Below the pieces are notes generated by a model that was not told the origin of the DNA, ran no database searches, and saw only the letters and a program-made list of their open reading frames with translations. From NCBI GenBank assembly GCA_001931905.2, contig MSJI02000573.1:1-32970 (forward strand): DNA of 32,970 nucleotides. The letters run 5' to 3'. Below, one piece after another: positions 21,639 to 30,362 of this stretch. Each line of letters opens with the position of its first letter. Position 1 is the first letter of the stretch. A program made the position numbers and the translations under genes. The stretch comes from Cladosporium sp. IMV 00045 (Eukaryota > Ascomycota > Dothideomycetes > Cladosporiales > Cladosporiaceae).

Positions 21639-21870
21639 TCAGGGTTGTGGTTGTTTGCACGATTCGCGTGCGGGTTGAGAGGAGGGTTAGGGTGGTTGAG
21701 AGGGAGGAGGTGGGAGGGGAGCAGGAGGGGAGGGGATAGGGGGCGGCGTGGATTATGTGGTGGGGTTTGCGGAGGGGTGTGGGCTGGTGGTCGATCCGAG
21801 GTGAGGTCGAGATCTTTGGGTGGTCTTTTTTGGCGTGGAGGGTGGCGTTTTCGAAGGGGAAGGGTTGTTG
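21540..21870 (+). other. Strongly purine/G-rich strand tract
   Basis: About 330 bp with very few pyrimidine runs on the + strand and almost no G on the complementary strand. Clustered G-runs, for example at 21711-21745, satisfy a loose G-quadruplex pattern. The tract overlaps the unresolved 5' part of the minus-strand gene at 21162-21638. Confidence 0.6.
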
Positions 21871-21949
21871 GGAATGTGAGGGCGTTTGAATTCAAGGTCC
21901 TGGGTGGTCTTTAGAGAACGACTCTCTGCCTCGAAGATATGGCTCGAAT

Positions 21950-22310
21950 TTACTCTGTTACCGTCACCACAATCGTGCTCGGTGCCGTGGCAACATTGTC
22001 CTCGATTGTAGTCGTCTCTGTCAAGACTTGGGTGCTATTGGATGAAGATAAGTCAAGGCAGCGTGTAGACTTCGCTCTTAAAAGAGACTTACGATGTCTC
22101 TTCGATGATCGCAGTCCAGGTATACGCAGGGGGATCCTGATGGCGGTAGAATTTCAAAGTCAGCCATGTAACTCGTCGAACCAAATGGTCCATATGGCTG
22201 GGCTTACGCACCTTGCAAGGCACCACAGACGAAGTGGCCAATTCTTCCTGCGGCAGAGCAAGAGCCTTTGCTGCGCTTGCAAAGCTCACGATTGTGAGAA
22301 GGGATCGCAT
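21950..22310 (-). CDS. Small secreted protein, 75 aa, three exons
   Basis: Minus-strand exons 22212-22310, 22093-22136 and 21950-22034 are joined by introns of 75 nt (GTGCGT...GCTGAC...ATCAG) and 58 nt (GTAAGT...CAATAG). Together they encode 75 aa ending at TAA 21950-21952. The N terminus (MRSLLTIVSFASAAKALA) is a typical signal peptide with probable cleavage after an Ala at about 16-18. The mature part is short, acidic and Thr/Val-rich (TETTTIEDN, STIVVTVTE) with a single Cys (C32). No known domain is recognised. Such peptides occur among fungal secreted and cell-wall proteins; an effector role is conceivable but unsupported. The three exons are too short to stand out as single ORFs. The gene follows the MFS gene on the same strand, 486 bp downstream of it. 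Confidence 0.65.
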
Positions 22311-22796
22311 TGAGTCGCCGTCAAGCTTTCACCGGGGAAGATATCTGTCACGTCCAGGAACTCCAAGGACGTACCAGACATGTCTTTAGGCGCAATAAGG
22401 ATCTTGAATGAGACTGAAGACTGGAGATCATCTGCATTGTTATTGAAGCCCTGTCTTACATCGCTGCACATGCCTCAAGTATCGTTCTACCCCTTGCGCA
22501 ACTGCTTTGTTCGACGTCGCCTCGTGGCTTGGCGAGCGTGATGGAATGGATCTAAGCTAGAGCGATGGTGTGACTATCCAAAGTTTATGCTGTATCACAT
22601 AAACCCTTTGTAGAGACTTCAGGTGCGATGTCAAATTGTGTCAAGCGTCAAGACAGCCTGAGCCGAGTCGTAATTTGTTAAGTAGGTCATCTGTACAACA
22701 TCGAAGTTCGCACGCCAGGGTTCCGAGAACAACACACGCGCACAAAGCTGTGTGACTGTGAATCTGATCATTTGACAGGCTACTCCCTTTACAAAC
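22311..22796. other. Intergenic region with a possible upstream ORF
   Basis: Lies between the stop of the minus-strand MFS gene and the start of the small secreted protein. A 61-codon minus-strand ORF (22286-22471) overlaps the secreted protein's start codon by 25 nt in another frame and could act as a uORF. I see no other feature. Confidence 0.45.
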
Positions 22797-24625
22797 TTAC
22801 TCCTCGCATTCCAACTCGTCTCTACATCTCGTGGCGCCCTCAGGAGGGAAGCGTGCAAACAGCATCGCCACAAACGCCACCACGGCGGCAGCCTGTTCGG
22901 ATTATCAGCACTCATCGAATTGTACTCCGGAAAGAGGGAGGAAGAACATACGCCATTCAGAGCAAAGGTATAATGAGGTTTCCCAATCGCCGCAAACGCA
23001 GAGAATATGAGCCCGAACAGGCCGGCTATGACTTAGTCAGTACCAGAACACTCTCCACCAGGCAACATCCACGATCACTCACTCGTGCTCAACCTGGCCA
23101 TCATCTCCACCAAACTAATCGCCCCCAGAGCATCCGCGCGCTGCTCCGGCTCACACATCTGCAAAATCGTCCCCTTAGCCGAACTGCCCGCGCCAGCAGC
23201 CAGGGGAATCAGCACGGCGACGAGGTACATCTGCCAACCCTGGTTTGTGAACGTGGCGCAAGCGGTGAGGATCCCGTCTGCGATGAGGGAGAACTTGATG
23301 TAGAAGAGGTCGAAAGCGTAGGATTCCTTTTCCTCGGTCCGCGGTGGCGGGTCGATCGGCTCGGTATCGTCGTTGTCTGCGCCTGGGACGGAGGCGAGCT
23401 GGGCCGGGGAGGAAGGTAGGTAGTCGATGTCTTTTTGCTGGTCGCAGGGCGGATGTGTCGACGTTGAGTGGCTGTCGTACCATTTGCGGCCGCGGGAGAT
23501 GATGACGGGGAAGGCGAAGGTGAGGAACAAACCGCGGACCAGGCAGTTGATGGAGATGAGCCAGCCGTTTTCATTGGGCGTGAATCCGAACGCGTCGGTT
23601 GCGTACATTTGCAGGAGAACGGGGATATAGCCGGTCGCTAAGACTCCGAGGTAGACACCAATGCCAACGAGAAGAGTGCCATATTCGCGCTGAACTTTGC
23701 CATTGGCCAGACGCCACTTTTGCGGGACAAAAATCTTCAACGGGTCGAAGAATGTTTTGAGAGAAGTTGAGGCCTTGGCTTCGATCTCCTTGTTCAATGG
23801 GACATGAGGGAGACACGTCGCGGCATAGATGTTTGAGAAGAGAAACAGGACGACCGCAGCACGAAATGGCGCAATGATACCGAATCGATCGCTGATGAGG
23901 CCACCTAGTAAGAAGCCAGCGGATGTACCAAATAAAGAGCAGCCTGTCAACCTTCCTAGAGTAGCTGTTCGCTCGGACGGTTCCACTACCTCTGCTGCGA
24001 AAGAATTACAGGCGAGTAGATAGCCAGCCGGCCCTCCCAGAATTGTGATGACCTGAGAGCATTGAATGACGATGATACCCAGTCCCGAACCAGTCTGTAC
24101 ACCAATGTTTTGCACCACGAGACGGAGTGCTGGCCAGAAGATGGTGATCAAAAGTGCTCGCTTGATACCCAGTACTTTGATCGTCCAGCCAGTGAAGAAA
24201 AGGTTCAAAACACCAAAGAGGGTCGTAGATGCACCGAGCAAAGCAACAGATCTCGCAGTGGCGGCCTCAATGGTGTGGATCTGACAGCGAGGGAACCCAG
24301 GACCAGGCTCGGGGTGAGTCTCGTAGTATTCATCGCAGGTCATGAGGCCGAAGACATAGATGAGGCTATTGTATATTAGTCGAGAAGATGTGCAATGGTC
24401 ATGGCCTATTTCTGAAACATCAAGAACTTACGGCACCTGAGTTACTCCGAAGGACAGTGAGACAAGGAAGGCGGTTAGCAAGACGCGGTACACCACAGAT
24501 TTTGGCCATTTCCGTTGAGGGATATCATCGTGTTTCTGACTTTGCAAAAGAGGCGTGGACTCATGGGCGTCTGCACTGGAGTCTGTCAAAGCAGGCGGCT
24601 TCGACTGATCTCCGACGGCCATCAT
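22797..24625 (-). CDS. MFS transporter resembling fungal SLC46/PCFT-like members
   Basis: Four exons on the minus strand, 24432-24625, 23083-24365, 22952-23025 and 22797-22892, with introns of 66, 57 and 59 nt, all GT-AG and frame-consistent, give 548 aa. The N terminus carries ESTPLLQ, an acidic dileucine motif like those that sort proteins to vacuole or lysosome membranes. Hydrophobic segments suit 12 TM helices, with a hydrophilic central loop (about residues 330-385, KKDIDYLPSSPAQ...TEEKE). The DRFG loop between TM segments and the QIHTIEAATARSVALLGA block suggest the drug/folate-like MFS branch rather than sugar porters. Direction and substrate are unknown. The last two short exons encode the final TM helix and tail, so a model stopping at the first exon-2 stop would lose them. 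It is divergent from the CCDC124 gene. Confidence 0.85.
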
Positions 24626-25376
24626 GAAATCGCCCTGGTAGGAAAGTTTTGAGAGTCAAAAGGAAAGTTTGGAGAGTGAAGTCGAGAAAGGAATACAGCA
24701 ACCCGGCTAATCAAGCGACTAGCGCGCATTGTTCAGCAGAGACTAATGATGAGATGCAACATCGGCGGTGGCTCCTTGCAAAGGATGGCGAATAAGAGGT
24801 ATCCATGTACCAGTGAGGAGTGTTTTCGCCCTCGGGCAAACCAGATAGGCGCAGGCAAAGACGATCTCCTTCGTACTTATCTGGATGCGGTGAGAATTGC
24901 GCTTAGGAATGGTCGGCGAGGCCGGCTACCCGGCATCCTTTGCTGGCGGGGAGGCTCTGATTGCGCCATTATCGTGAAGGTGAAGATAGCGCGATCGCGG
25001 CAGCTCCTGAAGTGTGATTATTGTTGTGCAGGCCTGATTAGCCAAGTCATGGTTTACAGCAATCGGGATGAACGTGTCTCTTCTCATGTTTGGAGTTATG
25101 AGTTGTGAAGATGAAGAAGAAGTCCTTCACGCTCAATCTAGATGTGGCGGTGACTCGTCTCGTGGCGCCCACGCCCAAAGCCAGCCCACCTGCCAGCCTG
25201 CATCATCCCACTTTCCAAAGTCGCGGGGTTTGGTGACTGAGCTGCTGCTTCTGTGAAGATCGATGCCAAAACTTTTTACTTTCCACAACCGCATCACTTA
25301 CATTCCTATCAAGAGATCGTCGGAGTCAAGCGAACTTCTCATCACCTACAGAGTCTCGATCACCACACAATAAATC
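24626..25376. other. Divergent intergenic region (MFS / Lso2-CCDC124)
   Basis: Must hold both promoters. No gene is supported; the open frame 24746-25108 has no coding character. No strong TATA or palindromic site was noticed. Confidence 0.5.
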
Positions 25377-26083
25377 ATGGCCAAGGGAGGCGGAAACTCC
25401 AAGAAGGAGGCCGGCAACGCAAAGAAGGCCGAAGTCGCCGCGGGCAAGAAGGCCCAGGAAGACGCAAAGAAGGCCGCAGCAGAAGATCAGCAGTGGAAGA
25501 AGGGATCCAAAGACAACAGCAAGGCGTACGTCTCCGATCCATCTTATCATCGCATCTGCGTCAAACCTACTAACACCTCCATCTCAGTGACGCCGCCGCC
25601 GCCAAACAAGCCGAAGCCGCACGCAAAAAGGCCGAGAAGGATGCCCTCATGAAAGAAGAAGAAGCATCCCTCCCCAGCAAGCCCGGCAAGAAGCCCCCGC
25701 CCAAGAAGTCGCGTGGCCTGGACCTGTCCGGCCTCGACGCGCCGTCCAGCAAGGGCACACTCAACGCGCTCAACGCCACGGGCATCGACGATGCGCTCGA
25801 CGCCCTCAACCTGACCAAAGGCAACAACGACAAGATCGACCGCCACCCGGAGCGGCGCTTCAAGGCGGCCTACAACGCCTACGAGGAGCGGAGGCTCGAG
25901 GAGCTCAAGGACGAGAAGGGCTTGCGCAGGCAGCAGAAGATCGACCAGATCCGCAAGGAGTTCGACAAGCACCCGGACAACCCTTTCAACCAGGTCTCGG
26001 GCACGTACAACATGAGCAAGGAGGAGATGCAGGCTTTGAGGGACAGCGAGAGGGAGAAGTTGGAGAACAGACTGGGCGCTTGA
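25377..26083 (+). CDS. Ribosome-associated coiled-coil protein, Lso2/CCDC124 (DUF1014) family
   Basis: Two exons, 25377-25525 and 25588-26083, with a 62-nt intron (GTACGT...CTAACACC...CAG), give 214 aa. The first ~85 residues are a Lys/Ala/Glu-rich basic helix (MAKGGGNSKKEAGNAKKAE...). The conserved DUF1014 block covers about 90-214, including LDLSGLDAPSSKGTLNALNATGIDDALDAL and ERRFKAAYNAYEERRLEELK. The C terminus holds HPDNPFNQVSGTYNMSKEEM. Family members (yeast Lso2, human CCDC124) bind the intersubunit space of idle 80S ribosomes and help them restart after starvation. Length and architecture match the family. The flanks give no further hint on regulation. Confidence 0.92.
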
Positions 26084-26524
26084 GGGGTTTGATTGGGAAG
26101 ATAGCGCTGTGCCTTGCTATCTCTTGTTTGCAGGATGATAAGCGGCGTTGGAGTTGTTTGCAACCAACAAAAAGACGAGGAAGGTCTGATCGAGCACTGT
26201 CCTTGGATGTTGCCCAGATGCCGAGGACCAGTGAGCCTAAGGTACCTATGAATAATGACAAAAACTTTTCGGGAGAGTGTCACAAACTAGCACATGAAGC
26301 TCCAACAAACTGATGGCAGGATTTTCGGCTGCTGCTGTTCGATTGAATTTATTTTTGGTTAATTTACCAAAGGAAGGATCTCGACAATGTGTACTGAGAG
26401 CCATAAATCATCATCGAAACTATATTATACAGGAAGCCCCAAGCCTCACAGATTAATCACCACCAGAACCCAACAGATATGTTTCACACGCACAGGCTAC
26501 ACACATCCACAACTCCCTGGACCC
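26084..26524. other. Convergent intergenic region
   Basis: The two flanking genes end towards each other here; it should contain both 3' UTRs. Nothing else was seen. Confidence 0.5.
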
Positions 26525-27508
26525 CTACTGCTTCTTATTCTCAGCATACACGAAATTCGCTCCTGCAAAAGAAAGAAGAAGTCAGCCATCCATTTTCTCA
26601 CAAAATCAAACCAAAAAGCTCAATATCCGTCACACGATGAAATCCACATCCACAACGAGCAAGCCAACACAACACCACAGAAGACGCGACAAAAAAAAAG
26701 TAAAGAAAAGAAAAGTCCCAACTCACCAACAACAACCAACCCATTCTCCCCCGCCCACTCCCTCAACCCAGCCCTCTCCCCCTCAAACCCCCACCTCTGC
26801 CTATCCCGCGGCGTGCTCAAATGCAGCTTCTCCGTGGTGCCGTTGCGTGGCGCCAGAGCCACAAACACGTACCGGTGCTTGCCGGTCTTGGGAGGAGGGC
26901 CGGGGGGTTTGTAGGGCATTATTTCCGTGAGAGATTGCGAGTCGATTTCGAAGGTGGATGGCTCAGCAGTGGAAGGGGTCAAGTGCACATCTGTCGCGAT
27001 CCAGTGGCAGATTTGGCTCCATTTGGGGTCGGCGCGGCTTGGGGCGTCGGGGTCGGTGAGGGCGATTGTTAGTTGGATGGTGGAGATTAGGGGTGCGATT
27101 GCTTCGTTGTCGTTGTTGGTGGATGAGGAAGTGTGGTGGAGAGATGGAACGGTGTCGATGAAGTGGATGGAAGGCTGGTGTTTGGCTTTCTTCGGTTTGA
27201 TCGTGTTTCCTACTTCGGCGGAGGCTTTTTTCCAGCTCGCGTTGAGGGTGAGTAGGGGCGTGAAGGGGTCGAGGATGGTGGGGATTATGTTGGCTTTTTC
27301 TAGTCTGGAGAGTGGGTGGATGGGTTAGTCTGGATGTGAAGCTGTGTTTGATGGGTATTACATGGTAGAATACTGACTCTTTGATCACGTCGACGTGTTT
27401 GTGGAATGCCTTTCCTTCATCTCTTTCTTCGAAGATTGGTTGTTGGTCAATGGGCGTGGCAGTGGCAACGACGGCCAATGCGGCGCTGAGGAGGGGCGTG
27501 ATGAACAT
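26525..27508 (-). CDS. Secreted phosphatidylethanolamine-binding protein (PEBP)
   Basis: Three exons, 27378-27508, 26727-27304 and 26525-26562, give 248 aa. Intron 1 (73 nt) uses the donor GTCAGT with a CTAAC branch site; it is the only donor near the exon end that restores the PEBP frame. Intron 2 is 164 nt, long for this window. Residues 1-18 (MFITPLLSAALAVVATAT) form a signal peptide. The PEBP signatures are clear: DPDAPSR, then PKWSQICHWIATDV, then PYKPPGPPPKTGKHRYVFVALAP. The fold has an anion-binding pocket for phosphate head groups; relatives include yeast Tfs1/Ic, an inhibitor of carboxypeptidase Y, and secreted fungal homologues of unclear role. A Ser/Asn-rich stretch (HHTSSSTNNDN) is inserted before the first motif. 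The last exon supplies ANFVYAE, the usual family end. Confidence 0.88.
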
Positions 27509-28341
27509 GTTGCTGGTTGCTATGGACTAGAAAACAATTTACACCACTCAATGGCAACACAATGAGAGTGTGGGAAACAGATGAGGTTGAAAGGCATTGC
27601 TTGCTAAACCTGTTGTTGCTCGCGTGCTCTCCCCGCTCTCAAAGCTCCCCAGTCTGTCGATCATGCAGGTTGACGTCCCACGAGCATCACGAACCACAAA
27701 CATGAGACATTGGCGCCAGGGTCTTGCTCTCATTGAGATACCAATGGTTGCAGTATGGCAACGGTTGATCGCGATGAGAAAATCCTTTGCCAGAAGGTGG
27801 ACTTCGATCAAAATCGTCTAGAGTCCTTCTAGATATGGCATTTAGTAGCAAGAGTTCTTCTCATGAAAAGAGCCCTTCAGTAACTCAAGGAGAAACTTTC
27901 GAAGAAACAAAGGCACGTTGGTAACTTCAATGGGTAATGTTGCTTATACAGCATGCAAATAGAAAACGACAAGTCCTCGTCTCGTCAATTCGCTCATGGA
28001 AGGATTGCTTGCCTTCATTCTACACACAATTTGCCAGGCCACAACAAGTGTATATCACATAAGTCAAAACTACAGGAGCGCAAACATGTACCTGTTAGCA
28101 TCCATGCGCAATTCTTGAATAGGACGGTCAAGCAAACTGGACTCCTACCTCAAAGCCATGCATACCCACAGAGAACATGGCGCAGAGTGCTTGCTCATTG
28201 AGCAAACGTCTTCTCCGTCGAACAAACAGCACCTATATGGTAAGACATATATCCGACACTACGATCTACATCTGGTAGATTGTCTCTATCACCATATCAT
28301 CAACTCATACCTCCCTTACTCCCTTCTGACGACAGAGCATC
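27509..28341. other. Divergent intergenic region (PEBP / nuclear-type protein)
   Basis: Contains both promoters. The ORFs in it are short and look random. No RNA gene or site was recognised. Confidence 0.5.
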
Positions 28342-29871
28342 ATGCCTCCGAAACGCGCCGCAAAGAAAGAGACCGGCAACGTAAGTCGAGCTCCTCAAGA
28401 GAATTTGACTGATCTCAAGAAGAACAAAGTTGCTCCTGAAGATGTTCAAGATGTAAGTCCAAACCTGCGAACATGGTCTTCTTCTCTTGCTCCACAGGGG
28501 TTCGATCCCAATCATGCCATGTGCACCCAAAGACGTGGCAGAAGAAGTGGATCAATCGTCATGTACAGAGGCGCTGATGCTGTGATTTGCAGACTTTGAT
28601 GTCAACTATTATGGCAGTTCCTGATCCAATGCAGCAGAATGCACCCTCGAAGAAAAGTCAGAAAGCAGTTACATCTGCGAAGCAGACATCGCCAGGGGAA
28701 CCGGAGTCGGAGGTATGTCACTTGAAGCCCACTGCAGACCAAATTCGGCTTGATCATGCCTACCAATAAGCGATTCAATAAGCTGAAGCAACCCAAACAG
28801 GATGAGATTAAGGTACTAGACCGCAGGCCTAGCAAGAATGTCCAAGATGCTGGTGAAAAAGCCTCCCCAAAACAACCTGCAGCCAGAAAGCCTACGCCTG
28901 CGGCTCAAGGATGCGTAACAAATCCAGGCATATTCAACTTGAAGCCGCCCGCGAAGCGCAAGCGTCCAACTCCTATGCCTGATGATGACGATTCCGTGCC
29001 AACCGACTCTTCCAATGATGGCAAACAGCTCACCCTCATTAAGCTCAAGAGAACTATTAAGCGCCACGCCAGATGGTGTCCTTTCGTTCGTCTCAACAAG
29101 AAGATTCGCAACCGTCACCGAAGAACTGAAGCAATGATTGCAAGTTTTGACAGTGATGGCGACAGTGACGACGATCAGCGCTCACTGCCAGCAGCCAAGA
29201 AACGGAGGACAAAGAAGTCGGACCCGAAGCCAAATGCAAAGCCCACAGGAAACGATGACGATGAAGACGACGGCGAAGACGACGGCGAAGACGAGGACGA
29301 GGACGGTGATGATGACGAGCAAACTGCGAGGAAGAAGGCTGGGGCAGCATCCAAGGAGCCACAAGATCCTAAATCTCAGGAATTTGAGAACGAAGGCAAT
29401 CAAGTTGAAGTAACCGGAGACAACGACAAGGAGCCCACTTCCGCCACGCAGCGTGAGCCCAAGCCCCAACCAAAGCCAACCAAAGCCAAAGCAACCAGAG
29501 ACAACAATCAGGAGCCCATTTCCGCCATGCAGCGTGAGCCTAAGCCCAACCCCAACCCCAAGCCAACCAAAGCATCACAGAAGAGTGCCAACGAGGCCGA
29601 CAGTGCCCAGCTACAACAGCGCAAGAGCAACCAGACCCAGGTTGCAACCAAAAAGTCTGTAACACAATGTCAAGGGAAAGCGAGCGAAAGTGTCCCCCTG
29701 GAGGCTGGTCCCAGTGTGAAACCTTTTGCTAGCCAGAAGAAGATTGAGGATTCACCGGAATTGGGCAAGCGTGTCAAGCCAGCAGGTGAGCTGACGGACG
29801 AGAGTGATCTTCCGGTAGCTGAGAAGCCCGTGACTGAAACCGCTGGGAAGAAGAAAGGGAGAGCTTCATGA
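28342..29871 (+). CDS. Highly charged, probably nuclear protein of unknown function
   Basis: Proposed exons 28342-28452, 28593-28712 and 28771-29871, with introns of 140 and 58 nt, give 443 aa. A strong GTAAGT at 28381 may define an extra intron of 39-42 nt ending at AAG; its length is a multiple of three and it is open, so both forms keep frame. The product is Lys/Pro/Glu-rich. It has basic clusters that look like nuclear signals (N-terminal MPPKRAAKKE, then KPPAKRKRP and AAKKRRTKKSD). A short hydrophobic-basic segment (LTLIKLKRTIKRHARWCPFVRLNKKIRNRHRR) may be the only folded part. An acidic Asp/Glu run follows at nt 29248-29320, then two imperfect copies of an ~81-bp unit (29422-29580). No known domain is recognised. 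The long disordered composition is typical of chromatin-associated or nucleolar proteins, but this is inference. Confidence 0.65.
29422..29580 (+). repeat. Imperfect 81-bp in-frame tandem duplication
   Basis: Unit 1 starts at 29422 and unit 2 at 29503. Both encode (N/D)(K/Q)EP-x-SA-x-QREPKP...KPTKA. Substitutions and a short PNPNP difference show it is not very recent. Confidence 0.75.
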
Positions 29872-30362
29872 TGTGAACGAGAAGATATGTAGGATAATGC
29901 TGTTGACAATGCCTGTTTTTGTACAAAGTTAGCATTCAACTGATAAAATGGTTTTTCTTGAGGTGTGCGTGACAGAGAACACTCCTTGAATCTCGAATGG
30001 CATTGCGATTATCTAGCACTGGAAGTTTTGACGACCGGACACCATGACGATAGCATCCGTTGGTTATCCAAATCAAGATGTTGAACATGTTGATGTCGAC
30101 AACAGAAAGGGAAACAAGATCGACCCATTCACAAGTTCTCCTTCCGACATAAGTCACGTGACTTAGCTTGACGTAACTGCTGCAAACTACGGCAAATTAG
30201 CGGTCTTAATCAGACTTCATGACCAACGTCTCCCGACTATACTGGCATTTCCAATGGTTTGTAACGGGGAAATATTCTTACTTTACATGCCCCTCTTCTA
30301 GCTATATCTAGCTCCTTCCTCTGCTTCTCATACCGCAACTACAAAAGCAAGCGATTTATCCC
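29872..30362. promoter_or_regulatory. Promoter region of the pirin gene
   Basis: About 490 bp between co-oriented genes. It contains the 14-bp palindrome at 30151-30164, a CCAAT word (TTCCAATGG, about 30247-30255) and a TATA-like CTATATCTA at about 30301-30309, roughly 55 bp before the ATG. Confidence 0.5.
30151..30164. promoter_or_regulatory. Perfect 14-bp E-box palindrome (CDE1-like)
   Basis: aagtcacgtgactt is fully self-complementary with a CACGTG core and GT/AC flanks. Fungal bHLH factors of the Cbf1 type prefer such sites; SREBP-like and Pho4-like factors also read CACGTG. It lies about 200 bp upstream of the pirin ATG, a normal distance for an activator site. Confidence 0.5.

Noticed and set aside
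21443..21914. Gly/Arg/Trp-rich + strand ORFs
   Set aside because: They come from the G-rich strand tract. The minus strand has better coding character at 21162-21540.
24746..25108. 120-codon + strand ORF in the MFS/CCDC124 promoter region
   Set aside because: No recognisable motif, unlikely codon use and no splice partners; it lies where two promoters are expected.
26963..27508. 181-codon minus-strand frame continuing the PEBP signal peptide
   Set aside because: After residue ~43 it runs out of frame with the PEBP motifs. Splicing at GTCAGT (27377) restores the PEBP frame, so the long ORF is an artefact of reading through the intron.
28440..28540. tRNA B-box-like word GGTTCGATCCC at about 28498
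   Set aside because: No matching A box, acceptor stem or anticodon arm at the right distance; it lies within an intron of the nuclear-type protein gene.
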